From assembly GCA_050331695.1 (NCBI GenBank), contig JBHJGP010000034.1, forward strand, positions 1 through 56,660: a stretch of DNA of 56,660 bases, given 5' to 3'. The translations under genes and the position numbers were made by a program. Each line of letters begins with the position of its first letter. Position 1 is the first letter of the stretch. The DNA comes from JBHJGP01 sp050331695. GTDB lineage: Bacteria; Pseudomonadota; Alphaproteobacteria; Geminicoccales; Geminicoccaceae. This document shows positions 43,542 to 51,657 of the stretch, piece by piece. The notes under the pieces were generated by a model. That model was given only the letters and a program-made list of their open reading frames with translations. It did not search any database and was not told the origin of the DNA.

Positions 43542-44252
43542 ATGGCGAGCGGCGGTCTTTTGGTCATCGCCCCCCACCCGGACGACGAATGTCTCGGTGC
43601 CGGCGGCATTATCGCCAGTTGCGCAAACCAGGTGCCCGTTACGATCCTAACCGTCGCCGCCCATATGCCGCCTCTATATAGTGACGCGGTCCATGAAATG
43701 ACCAAGGCTGAGGCGCTCGAGGCCCATGCCGAACTCGGCGTCACCGACTCCCGCTTCCTGGATCTGCCCGCCGTCTTTGTGAGCAGGGCTCCGGTGCCTG
43801 AGCTGAACGGCGCCATCATGTCGGTCGTGGAGGACGTGAACCCGTCGATCGTGCTCTGCGCCTATCCGGACCGCCATGTCGATCATAAAGCGATATTCGA
43901 TGCGGTTATGGTGGCCTGTCGCCCGATCCGGACGGGCCGGGAAATCAAGATCTTGGCTGCCTACGAGACATTGTCCGAAACCCACTGGAACGCGCCTCAC
44001 ATCGAGCCCAATTTCACGCCCAATTGGGTTGTCGACATCACCGACACCATAGACCGAAAACTCCGGGCCCTGGCGTCGTACAAGAGCCAGGTCTCACCCT
44101 TTCCCGGTCCGCGCTCGATCGAAGCGCTCCGTGCCCTCGCCACCTTTCGAGGGACGCAGGCCGGATTTGCCTTCGGCGAGGGCTTTCACATCATCCGCAT
44201 GACCGCAGGAGCCGGCCCACTGATCCAAGGCTTTGGCCAACGCCGCGCTTAG
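43542..44252 (+). CDS. PIG-L/LmbE family N-acetylglucosaminyl deacetylase-like protein
   Basis: The 236-residue protein has the zinc and catalytic motif APHPDDECLGAGG near the N-terminus and the second zinc motif DRHVDHKAI. PIG-L enzymes remove acetyl groups from GlcNAc-containing compounds (for example in bacillithiol, mycothiol, antibiotic and glycan synthesis). It starts 1 base after the carbamoyltransferase stop with a GGGAGGAGC ribosome site inside that gene, so the two are surely co-translated. No glycosyltransferase or polymer export genes are nearby. Confidence 0.9.
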   Translation: MASGGLLVIAPHPDDECLGAGGIIASCANQVPVTILTVAAHMPPLYSDAVHEMTKAEALEAHAELGVTDSRFLDLPAVFVSRAPVPELNGAIMSVVEDVNPSIVLCAYPDRHVDHKAIFDAVMVACRPIRTGREIKILAAYETLSETHWNAPHIEPNFTPNWVVDITDTIDRKLRALASYKSQVSPFPGPRSIEALRALATFRGTQAGFAFGEGFHIIRMTAGAGPLIQGFGQRRA

Positions 44253-44337
44253 CCTACGCAAAGCTTCGCTCGAATACTTGCGGACGACGCGAAAAGCGTC
44301 ACATCTTTGTCTTTGCATTCCCTACCGTCTCCGCCCG

Positions 44338-45369
44338 ATGAGCGACAACGCAGAAGGACCATCGATACCCGAGGAGCGACCACGCCGGCGCGTGTTGGTC
44401 TTCGGTGCTACCGGCACCATCGGTCGGACGACGGTCCGCGCCCTCATCCAGCGCGGTCACGACGTGGTGTGTTTCGTTCGGCCTCGTGCGGGCGTGGGCG
44501 GCGCGATCGGCCCGGACGACAGCACCCGCCTGCTCGAAGGCGCGGCGCGGCGCGTCGGCGAGGTCACCGACCCCGCATCCCTGGCGCGTGACGGTTTTCG
44601 AGACGAACGTTTCGATGCGCTGGTCTCCTGTCTGGCGTCGCGAACCGGGGCGCCGAAAGATGCCTGGGCCATCGACTTCGAGGCCCATCGGCACGCTCTG
44701 GCCGCGGCAAAGGAGGCTGGCGTCTCCCACATGATACTGCTCTCGGCAATCTGCGTACAGAAACCGCTGCTCGCCTTCCAGCGGGCCAAGCTCGCCTTCG
44801 AGCGCGAGCTCGTGGGCTCGGGCCTCACCTACACGATCGTCCGGCCCACCGCCTTCTTCAAATCCCTTTCCGGACAGATCGAACGGCTGAGGCGGGGCAA
44901 GCCGTTTCTTCTGTTCGGCGACGGCAAACTGACCGCCTGCAAGCCGATCAGCGCCCGCGATCTGGGCGAATACCTGGCGGCCTGCCTGGACGATCGAAGC
45001 CGCCACAACCGTATTCTACCGATCGGTGGCCCGGGCAAGGCGATCACGCCGAGGGAACAGGGCGAGCATCTCTTTTCTCTGTTGGGCCGCGAGCCGCGGT
45101 TCCGGCATGTGCCGGTAGCGCTCCTGGACCTGATCATAGGCACGCTGGGGGCGCTCGGCCGCGTCGCTCCCCCGCTCGAAGACAAAGCCGAGCTGGCGCG
45201 CATCGGCCGCTACTACGCCACGGAATCCATGCTTGTTCTCGACCCCGTTTCAAAGCGCTATGACGCGGACGCCACGCCTTCCACGGGATCCGAAACGCTG
45301 TTCGATTACTACGGACGCCTCGTTAAAGGCGAGGTGCCGGACGAGCGCGGCGATCACGCCGTTTTCTGA
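44338..45369 (+). CDS. bciA: Divinyl (proto)chlorophyllide a 8-vinyl reductase, BciA-like
   Basis: The 343-residue NAD(P)-binding protein matches the BciA family by eye: VLVFGATGTIGRTTVRALI with the Rossmann glycines, VSCLASRTGAPKDAWAIDFE, LLSAICVQKPLLAFQRAKL, IVRPTAFFKSLSGQIERL, DGKLTACKPIS and the late YYATESMLVLDP. BciA reduces the 8-vinyl group during bacteriochlorophyll synthesis using NADPH. No other bch or puf gene is in the window. An atypical NmrA-like reductase with another substrate is possible but less likely given the number of shared blocks. Confidence 0.82.
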   Translation: MSDNAEGPSIPEERPRRRVLVFGATGTIGRTTVRALIQRGHDVVCFVRPRAGVGGAIGPDDSTRLLEGAARRVGEVTDPASLARDGFRDERFDALVSCLASRTGAPKDAWAIDFEAHRHALAAAKEAGVSHMILLSAICVQKPLLAFQRAKLAFERELVGSGLTYTIVRPTAFFKSLSGQIERLRRGKPFLLFGDGKLTACKPISARDLGEYLAACLDDRSRHNRILPIGGPGKAITPREQGEHLFSLLGREPRFRHVPVALLDLIIGTLGALGRVAPPLEDKAELARIGRYYATESMLVLDPVSKRYDADATPSTGSETLFDYYGRLVKGEVPDERGDHAVF

Positions 45370-45504
45370 TCCCGCTCGAAGCATCTCATCTCGTTCAGTC
45401 GCCTGGCCGACCTCGACGGTACGTCCAGCTGATTGGCTGAAGGGCCTAAACGTCCCATGGAATGCGCGGCCGAACCGTTGGTGGCCTTGATCAGGGCCGG
45501 TGGT

Positions 45505-46467
45505 TCAGACCTCGTCGAGTGTACCTTCGCTGTTCAGACGAAGAACGCGCCTCAGGCCCAAGGCGTCTTTCAAACCTGCATGCTGGTTTGCGGGCAGCAC
45601 GGCCAGGGCCGTCGATGCCGCGTCGGCCAGGGCTGCGCTGGATGCCACAACGCTTATCTGGGCGATCCCGGTCGTTGCCGGGCGACCGGTCCGGGGGTCG
45701 AACAGATGGTGGAAATGGCCTTTCGCGTCGAAGCGAGTGGCCGCCGCCCCCGAGGTAGCCACGGCTTGGCCGCTGACGGGCAGGATCGGATCGTGCTTGT
45801 CGATGCCGAGGCGCCAGGAGCGGCCGTCGTGACGGTGGCCCAGTGCACGGAACTCGCCCGTGTCAATCAGCGTGTCCGTCACACCGAGGCTTGCCAGTCG
45901 AGCGGTCACCCGGTCGGCGATGTAGCCCTGAGCGATGCCGTTGAGCGTCAGCGCCATGTCTGGTCGACCGAGCACCAGCCTTTGACCATCTACCTCGATC
46001 GCCCGATAATCGACGATTTGTCGCGTGTCGCTGATCGCTTCATCGGATGGCCCGAAACCCTTGGGGCCAACCTTGTCGAAATGTCTGGCGTAGAGATTCC
46101 ACAAGGGCTGGACGCTGACGTCGAAAGCGCCGTCGCTCGCGAGGCTTACGGTCTCGGCCACGGATAGGAGGTCGACCAGTTCGGCCGGCGGCGCCACAAA
46201 CTCTCCGGTCCGGTTGAGGCGTGATAGCACCGAGTCCTGTCGGTAGAGGCTGAAGATCTTTTCCAGTCGGTGGATTTCCGAAGCAGCGGCTTCGAGAATG
46301 TGTCGGGCCCGATCCTCGTCTTCGTGGCGGATGCGAATGGTGGCGTCGGCGCCGAGCGCGATACCGCGCCATTGCCAGCTTCTAGCGCGAGCCGACGAAA
46401 TCGAGGAGCCGGCAACAGCGAGAGCAGCGCCGGTACCGAGGATCGAGAGAAAGCGACGACGTCTCAC
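45505..46467 (-). CDS. nosX: ApbE-family FAD:protein FMN transferase, NosX-like
   Basis: The 320-residue protein has a twin-arginine signal (MRRRRFLSILGTGAALAVAG) and the ApbE core: LEKIFSLYRQDSVLSRLN, GAFDVSVQPLW, LTLNGIAQGYIADRV and HHLFDPRTGRPA. ApbE proteins attach FMN covalently to periplasmic targets; NosX is the version that flavinylates NosR in nitrous oxide reduction. It overlaps nosL by 4 bases, the order seen in nos clusters, hence the NosX call. NosR and NosZ are not in this window. Confidence 0.88.
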   Translation of the reverse strand: MRRRRFLSILGTGAALAVAGSSISSARARSWQWRGIALGADATIRIRHEDEDRARHILEAAASEIHRLEKIFSLYRQDSVLSRLNRTGEFVAPPAELVDLLSVAETVSLASDGAFDVSVQPLWNLYARHFDKVGPKGFGPSDEAISDTRQIVDYRAIEVDGQRLVLGRPDMALTLNGIAQGYIADRVTARLASLGVTDTLIDTGEFRALGHRHDGRSWRLGIDKHDPILPVSGQAVATSGAAATRFDAKGHFHHLFDPRTGRPATTGIAQISVVASSAALADAASTALAVLPANQHAGLKDALGLRRVLRLNSEGTLDEV

Positions 46468-46967
46468 GAGGTTGGCCCCATCTCCGGAAACAGCCAGTCC
46501 TCGCCGATCTCCCCAATCATTGCCACCTCGCCGCCAAGACGCTTAACGAAGGCTTCGGCGTTTGACTTTTCGGCGAATGGTACGGCCTCCGTAACGCCCA
46601 TGCCGCCGAGCCTGACGAAGCCAATGACGAGAAAGGCGTTTTCGGCCTCGACCCAGGCGGCCGGATCGCTGTCGCGGCAGCTGTCACCGGCGGCGGTATC
46701 ACTGACGTAGGCTATCTGAATGTCACCGGTCTCGCTGGGAAGCTTGCGAAAGGTCAGCATGTCTCGCACCGAAGTGAACCAGATCGGATGATCGAGGCCG
46801 GCGAGAAACACTTGCGCCTTGGGCCTGTCATGCTCGAGCACGTTCATCTGGCAGAGTTGGTCCACTGCCTCCTCGCTCAACGCGAGCGGCGCGGGCTTTT
46901 CCGCCACCTCCTCCTGCCAGCTCGCGGTGAGCGCCAGCATGATCGAAAACAGGCAAAACCGTTTCAT
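46464..46967 (-). CDS. nosL: NosL-like copper-binding protein with an altered lipobox
   Basis: The 167-residue protein matches NosL, a periplasmic Cu(I) chaperone for nitrous oxide reductase. The copper site region is QLCQMNVLEHDRPKAQVFL (about residues 37-55), and HPIWFTSVRDMLTF follows. The signal segment MKRFCLFSIMLALTASWQEE ends with tryptophan where NosL lipoproteins have the acylated cysteine (a TGG in place of TGC). The protein may therefore not be anchored, or the base may be a sequencing error. It overlaps nosX by 4 bases. Confidence 0.85.
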   Translation of the reverse strand: MKRFCLFSIMLALTASWQEEVAEKPAPLALSEEAVDQLCQMNVLEHDRPKAQVFLAGLDHPIWFTSVRDMLTFRKLPSETGDIQIAYVSDTAAGDSCRDSDPAAWVEAENAFLVIGFVRLGGMGVTEAVPFAEKSNAEAFVKRLGGEVAMIGEIGEDWLFPEMGPTS

Positions 46968-47110
46968 AGCTCGCGCCTCGAGAGCAGCGGGTGAGTTAGC
47001 GTCAGGGGCATCGCGATCCAGGCAACGAGCACAGCGGAGCTGGCAGGTCGTCGGTTGTTGCCAGCATGTCGTTTTCGGACGACCAAACCCAGTGGTAACG
47101 CAGCGTGCAA
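46964..47110 (-). pseudogene. nosY: Possible 3' remnant of nosY (ABC permease)
   Basis: The frame ending at 46964 overlaps the nosL start by ATGA, the usual coupling in nos clusters. Its last residues form a hydrophobic helix followed by a charged end (SSAVLVAWIAMPLTLTHPLL then SRREL), like the end of a NosY/ABC-2 permease. Upstream the frame is arginine-rich and unlike a transporter. This suggests only the tail of nosY survives. The call rests on position and a short stretch, so it is tentative. Confidence 0.35.
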
Positions 47111-47201
47111 GGGAAGGCGGAGTGGAAGGCGGGTTATCGTCCTATCGAAGCTCAACCCTCGCCGCGTCAGCCGATCCATGCCCTGCGTGTGGCACGAAGC
47201 T

Positions 47202-48203
47202 TCACGGCGAGATCGGGGTGTGTCGGGTCTCTGCTGATCGGAAATGACCAGAGGGAGGTTCAGACACTCGGGCACTGATGCTGGTTTCAGAAGTAAATTC
47301 CGGAATGTGGTGGCGCGCGGCACGGGCGATCCTTACGACCTCCGCGTCGGTCGCGCTGGAATAGGGCCACATCATGCGCGATGTCATCCGCGACCAACCG
47401 CCGGCGGCAGCCATGGCCTTGTCGCAGGCGAAACCCGGAAGACCCCGTTCCAGCATCGGTGCGATCGCCTCGGCCATGAAGCGGGCGATCCTCGCTTCGA
47501 GCCCGGCAGCATCTGCCGCCGGCATCTCGCCCCAGGCGACCGCGGCCCGAGGTGACAAACAAGCCATGTTCGAATAGCTGCCGTGCGCGCCACGGGCCGT
47601 TCCGCTGGCATAGGTATGGCCTGGGATGAACACGGAGAGCCGTTTGAAAACCGGCCCCATGGCACGGTACCAGTGAGCATCGCCCCCTCCGCACTTTACG
47701 CCGATGAGACCGGGCGTGCTCTCCGAAAGTCCCAGCAGTTTTTCGGGTGACAGCACCGTCTTGGCGTGCGCCGGATTGTAGAGAACAAGAGGCACACCCG
47801 CCGCGGCCTGGGCAACCCGGTCGATGAACCGGCGCGCACCGTTGAAATCGATCGCCGTCCAGTCCGGCAGGGTCACTTGGATCGCCAGCGGATCGAGTGT
47901 CGCGGCAAAGGCGACGCGCTCGAGACTGCCGACCGGAAGGGGATGCGCCGCACCGATCTGATAGGGCAACTGGTGGCGCCGCGCGGTTTCGGCCACTTTC
48001 TTTGAGATGTTTCGAAATTGGTGCTCGGTCTGACAATGCACCTCCGACGCGCTACCGCCGGAATAGACCCCGGCACATCTCGCCGCCGCATAGGCCCCAA
48101 CCTGTTCAGGAATAGCCGAGAGGTCTGGCGCGCCGTCGTCATCCAGTCGGCACAGGATCGTCGACCACACCCCGCGAATATCATCCGGCTGCGCTGTGCC
48201 CAC
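47202..48203 (-). CDS. Dihydrodipicolinate synthase/N-acetylneuraminate lyase family aldolase
   Basis: The 333-residue class I aldolase has GVYSGGSASEVHC in place of the substrate-binding GGSTGE motif, the tyrosine in PLVLYNPAHAKTVLSP and the Schiff-base lysine in GLIGVKCGGGDAH. It starts with GTG 6 bases after the GntR gene. Similarity by eye ends near RAARHHIPEF; the last 30 residues (to 47202) look unrelated and may be read through a recombination junction. Probably a keto-acid sugar aldolase; substrate unknown. Confidence 0.82.
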   Translation of the reverse strand: MGTAQPDDIRGVWSTILCRLDDDGAPDLSAIPEQVGAYAAARCAGVYSGGSASEVHCQTEHQFRNISKKVAETARRHQLPYQIGAAHPLPVGSLERVAFAATLDPLAIQVTLPDWTAIDFNGARRFIDRVAQAAAGVPLVLYNPAHAKTVLSPEKLLGLSESTPGLIGVKCGGGDAHWYRAMGPVFKRLSVFIPGHTYASGTARGAHGSYSNMACLSPRAAVAWGEMPAADAAGLEARIARFMAEAIAPMLERGLPGFACDKAMAAAGGWSRMTSRMMWPYSSATDAEVVRIARAARHHIPEFTSETSISARVSEPPSGHFRSAETRHTPISP

Positions 48204-48209
48204 CCTATC

Positions 48210-48905
48210 TCACCCGCCCTGGGGCGCATTCCGCCGCGTCAGGAGGTGGGTGCGGAGCGCTTCCGCCGCTGCGGCCGGATCACGGGCGCGTACCGCGTCG
48301 ACAATTGCCTGATGCTGCGCCACGACTCGTGCGTGAATCCGTTCCAGGCCCGGCCCATGCTCGGGGTTGTAGAGACCCCACTCGATCAGGGCTCCGTGCA
48401 AGGCGTGAGCAACCGAGTTCTGCTGGGTCGCCATGAGGCAGTGGTGAAACGCCTGGTCCGCATCACGAAAGGCCTTGGATTTGCCGACGGCGTGCCGGCA
48501 AGCGTCCAGTGCTTCCTCAAGCGCGAGAAGCTCTTCCTCGTCACCGTGACGTGCGGCCTCCATCGCCGCCGCGGTTTCCAGCATGATCCGAAGATCGTAG
48601 AATTCCGATCGGCGCGAGGCGTCCGGCAGCATCGCTTTCACCATGTCGCTGATGGCATCCATGGCGCTCTGTGGCGTGGGCTCCAGGACCACGGGCGCGA
48701 CCCCACGCTTTAGGCGCACGAAGCCCTTGCGCTCGAGCATCAGAAGCGCCTCCTTCACCGAGGGGCGGCCGACGTCGAACATGTCCATAAGGCTGCGCTC
48801 GGACGGGAGCTTGCTTCCGGCCGGAAATTCGCCGGACCGGATGGCATTCATGATCGCTTCCTCGATCTGCTCGCTCAGTCGGACACGTCCGAGTGTCGTT
48901 TCCAT
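48210..48905 (-). CDS. GntR-family regulator with FadR-type (FCD) effector domain
   Basis: The 231-residue protein has the GntR winged helix (SEQIEEAIMNAIRSGEFPAG, KLPSERSLMDMFDVGRPSVK) and an all-helical FCD domain with conserved residues in DLRIMLETAAAMEAA, DADQAFHHCLM and HQAIVDAVRARD. This architecture is shared with NanR and other sugar-acid regulators. It is embedded between two aldolase genes (1-base and 6-base gaps) and probably controls them and the divergent TRAP genes. Confidence 0.92.
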   Translation of the reverse strand: METTLGRVRLSEQIEEAIMNAIRSGEFPAGSKLPSERSLMDMFDVGRPSVKEALLMLERKGFVRLKRGVAPVVLEPTPQSAMDAISDMVKAMLPDASRRSEFYDLRIMLETAAAMEAARHGDEEELLALEEALDACRHAVGKSKAFRDADQAFHHCLMATQQNSVAHALHGALIEWGLYNPEHGPGLERIHARVVAQHQAIVDAVRARDPAAAAEALRTHLLTRRNAPQGG

Positions 48906-48906
48906 G

Positions 48907-49824
48907 TCAGCCGTGGGAGGCAGTCGTCGGCCGAACGGCCGGACCATCGGACAGATACGCTTCCGCCACCGCGTCCAGCTTTTTGCGGGCGAGCTTGGAA
49001 AGCGTACCGATCTGCGGGCGGCACGAGCCCATAGTCGTTCCCGTCACCGTCAGCAGATATTTCAACGCCGGAAGGACACCGACGGATGTCATCGTGTCGA
49101 TCAGCTCATTGGCCTCGCTCTGCAGCGTTTGCGCCTCTCGAGCCCGCCCCGCCTCCTGCGCCGCGGCAATTGCCAGGATTCGGGATGGCTGAATGTTGTA
49201 AGTCGTTCCGATGCCTCCATCCGCTCCAAGAGCTAGACCGGCCAGCAACGTTTCGTCGAACCCGTGAAGCAAAACGCTGTGCGGAACCCGCCGACGGAGG
49301 CTCTCGAAGGCGTAAAGATCACCGCAGGTATTTTTGACGCCGACGATGCCGGGCAGCTCCAGAAGACGCGTCAGATCGCCGACCGACCACCTGACCCCTG
49401 AGAGCTCGGGAAAGTTGTAGATCAGAAACGGGAGATCGTTCTGCCCCGCCAGCCAAGCATAGTGAGCGGCGATCTCTTCCATTGCATAGCGATAGTAAAA
49501 AGGCGGTACGGCGGAAATGGCATCGTATCCGGCCCCAGCCGCCACTTTCGCAAGCCTGGCCGATACTTTGGGGTTTGGGTCGCCCACTTGGGCTATCAGG
49601 ACACCGCGCCCTTCGGCCGCCTCAGCAGCCACCCGCAACACCGTTTCTCGTTCCTCAACCGCCATCAGGAACGCCTCCGCGGTGCTGCCACCGATATAAA
49701 GTCCAGCAAGCCCCGATGACAGGTTGCGCTTTACGAGATCGCCCAGCGGAGCCTCGGCAATACCTCCGCCGTCGGCCTCGAAAGGCGTCGGCAGTGCCGC
49801 AAAGAACCCTCTCAGATCAGTCAT
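48907..49824 (-). CDS. nanA: N-acetylneuraminate lyase-like aldolase
   Basis: The 305-residue protein is a DHDPS/NAL superfamily aldolase: FAALPTPFEADGG, LYIGGSTAEAFLM, AISAVPPFYYRYAMEEI, the tyrosine in PFLIYNFPELSGVRWS and the Schiff-base lysine in GIVGVKNTCGDLYAFE. GGSTAEAFLM and FYYR are close to the NanA pattern, so sialic acid or a related 2-keto-3-deoxy acid is likely. No nanE, nanK or nanM gene is present, so true sialic acid use is unproven. ATG 49822-49824. Confidence 0.82.
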   Translation of the reverse strand: MTDLRGFFAALPTPFEADGGGIAEAPLGDLVKRNLSSGLAGLYIGGSTAEAFLMAVEERETVLRVAAEAAEGRGVLIAQVGDPNPKVSARLAKVAAGAGYDAISAVPPFYYRYAMEEIAAHYAWLAGQNDLPFLIYNFPELSGVRWSVGDLTRLLELPGIVGVKNTCGDLYAFESLRRRVPHSVLLHGFDETLLAGLALGADGGIGTTYNIQPSRILAIAAAQEAGRAREAQTLQSEANELIDTMTSVGVLPALKYLLTVTGTTMGSCRPQIGTLSKLARKKLDAVAEAYLSDGPAVRPTTASHG

Positions 49825-49877
49825 GGTCTCCCTTGAGACGCACTGCTTCGTATCGAGATCTGCAAAAGTGGCATGAC

Positions 49878-49920
49878 ATGTTGACTTTATGCTAGGATAG
49901 TATGTAGCTTTCGTCAACAT
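49878..49920. promoter_or_regulatory. Control region between the aldolase and TRAP operons
   Basis: The perfect inverted repeat ATGTTGAC (49878-49885) and GTCAACAT (49913-49920) brackets a minus-strand promoter candidate: TTGACG (49912-49917), 17-base spacer, TAGCAT (49889-49894). On the plus strand TTGACT (49881-49886) lies in the other arm. The arms could be the operator of the GntR regulator encoded in the aldolase operon, giving shared control of both operons. Confidence 0.45.
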
Positions 49921-49953
49921 CAAGAAGCCATCGCATCGGTGAGGGAGGACTCA

Positions 49954-50958
49954 ATGAAACGCTTCGTGACTTTGTGTGCGGGTGCAGCGCTTGCCGTCGG
50001 ACTGGCCGCATCCGGAGCCGCCGCTCAGGCGCTCAAATTCTCGACCGTCGGCAAAGGCAGCGACCCGGACGCGGTCGCGATGCGCGTCTGGGAGGAGTAT
50101 ATCGAGACCAATTCCGACCTCGAGATCGACGTCTTCGACAGCGCTTCTCTGGTTGAACAGGGCAAGCAGGGCCAGGCACTCGCGCGCGGCACCGTGGATG
50201 CGGCCTATATGTCGCCCGCGTGGTTCGCCGATCAGGCACCCCAATGGGAAATCTTGGCGACGCCCTATCTCCTTTCTGGGCCCGAGCACATCTGCGCCTT
50301 CCGCCACAGTGACCTCTGGAACCAGATGGTTTCTGAAATCGAAGGCGCGATGGACCTCAAACTTCTCGATGCTGCCTACCAGGGCACGCGGACGCTGAAC
50401 TTGCGCGAAAAGAAAGACGTCGAGACCCCCGCCGATCTTGCTGGCATGTCGCTGCGGGTGGTGCCTTCGCCGTCGAACATCCTGATGGGCGAAGGTTTGG
50501 GCGCCAACCCAACGCCGGTTCCGTTCTCGGAACTCTATCTCGCCTTGCAGACCGGAACCGTCGACGCGCAGGAGAATCCGCTCACGCTCATCTACAGCCA
50601 AAAATTCTATGAGGTGACCGAGCAGATCGTGAACACCAAGCACAAGGTGCTGATCCAGTTCCCAGCCTTTTCGTCCAGGAGCTGGGCCAATCTGACCGAA
50701 GAGCAGCAGAAGGTCGTGGCCGAAGGCGCGGCCGAGGCGATGGCGGCCTACACCCAGAACGTGATCGAGCAGGAGGCCTCGCTGCAGGAAACGATCGAGG
50801 CTGAGGGCGTGGTCTTCACCGAGCCGGACCGTGACGCGTTCCGCACCGCCGTTCAGGAAAAGTTCCTCAACAGCGACCTCGCGACGAATTGGGAAGACGG
50901 CATGTTCGAAGCCATCGCGACCATGGAGATCCCGGAAAGCTGCAAGGCCAGCAGTTAG
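49954..50958 (+). CDS. TRAP transporter substrate-binding protein (DctP)
   Basis: The 334-residue periplasmic protein starts MKRFVTLCAGAALAVGLAAS with cleavage near GAAAQA. The DctP/SiaP family marks are the substrate-carboxylate arginine in DLAGMSLRVVPSP and PVPFSELYLALQTGTVDAQE followed by NPL. It captures an acidic ligand for the membrane subunits encoded downstream. The aldolase neighbours suggest a sugar acid or sialic acid-like ligand. The ATG follows GAGGGAGGACTCA. Confidence 0.93.
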   Translation: MKRFVTLCAGAALAVGLAASGAAAQALKFSTVGKGSDPDAVAMRVWEEYIETNSDLEIDVFDSASLVEQGKQGQALARGTVDAAYMSPAWFADQAPQWEILATPYLLSGPEHICAFRHSDLWNQMVSEIEGAMDLKLLDAAYQGTRTLNLREKKDVETPADLAGMSLRVVPSPSNILMGEGLGANPTPVPFSELYLALQTGTVDAQENPLTLIYSQKFYEVTEQIVNTKHKVLIQFPAFSSRSWANLTEEQQKVVAEGAAEAMAAYTQNVIEQEASLQETIEAEGVVFTEPDRDAFRTAVQEKFLNSDLATNWEDGMFEAIATMEIPESCKASS

Positions 50959-51015
50959 GTGTGACGGCCGGCGTGCCGCGGCGGCGTGCGGGACCCGACC
51001 TACCAGGAGCGGACG

Positions 51016-51138
51016 ATGAGATTGTACCTCCCGGTGCTGATCGCCTTTCCCTGCGAAGGTGGGTGGGTGCGGTCTAGTGGTGACCTTTCCGTCGGCAGGC
51101 GCGCCCTAAACGTCCGGAGAGTGCGGTTTGCGGACTGA
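51016..51138 (+). CDS. Possible 40-residue ORF between dctP and dctQ
   Basis: An ATG preceded by CAGGAGCGGACG opens a 40-codon frame (MRLYLPVLIAFPCEGGWVRS to a TGA) whose end overlaps the dctQ start by 11 bases. It might be a coupling peptide for dctQ translation. There is no similarity to call on and chance is a fair alternative. Confidence 0.25.
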   Translation: MRLYLPVLIAFPCEGGWVRSSGDLSVGRRALNVRRVRFAD

Positions 51139-51655
51139 CAGCTGCGGCGTCGGAAGAAACGTTCGCAAGACGCGGCTTGCGCGCAAGATCGAACAGCTCA
51201 GAAAAGCAGCTGAACTGGTCTCGGCCGTGCTCTTTGCCACACTATTCCTGACGTTCGTGGCGCAGGTGTTCTGGCGTTACGTGCTGCGCGACCCGCTTGT
51301 CTGGACGCTGGAGGTGGCGGGCATTCTTTTCGTGACGCTTAGCCTCTTTACCGCCGCGACCCAGATGCGGATGCGTGAGCATGTGGCCCTGGATCTTGCG
51401 GTCGACCTTGCACCCCGGCGGTTGGCGGCGTGGCTCAGAGCGCTTTCGTTGATCCTGTTCGCCAGCGTCATGTTTCTCTCGATCCCTGACACGGTCCGAG
51501 TTCTGGAATGGATGTATCGGGAACGGACCTTCGCGATCAAATTCAACCTCGGACATCTGTTCGTTCTCATGATCGGCTTCGTCGCGATCTACGCAGCGAA
51601 AGCCGTCTATGACGCCGTCCGCATGATCCGGACAGGCTCCCATATCGAGCGTTAG
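51128..51655 (+). CDS. TRAP transporter small permease (DctQ)
   Basis: The 175-residue protein has four hydrophobic segments and the DctQ pattern AQVFWRYVLRDPLVWTLEV followed by MREHVALDL. It is the small membrane subunit partnering the DctM encoded 2 bases downstream. The start is uncertain; TTG 51128 is used but a later codon is possible because the first helix starts only around residue 30. Ends in TAG. Confidence 0.88.
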   Translation: MRTDSCGVGRNVRKTRLARKIEQLRKAAELVSAVLFATLFLTFVAQVFWRYVLRDPLVWTLEVAGILFVTLSLFTAATQMRMREHVALDLAVDLAPRRLAAWLRALSLILFASVMFLSIPDTVRVLEWMYRERTFAIKFNLGHLFVLMIGFVAIYAAKAVYDAVRMIRTGSHIER

Positions 51656-51657
51656 GC

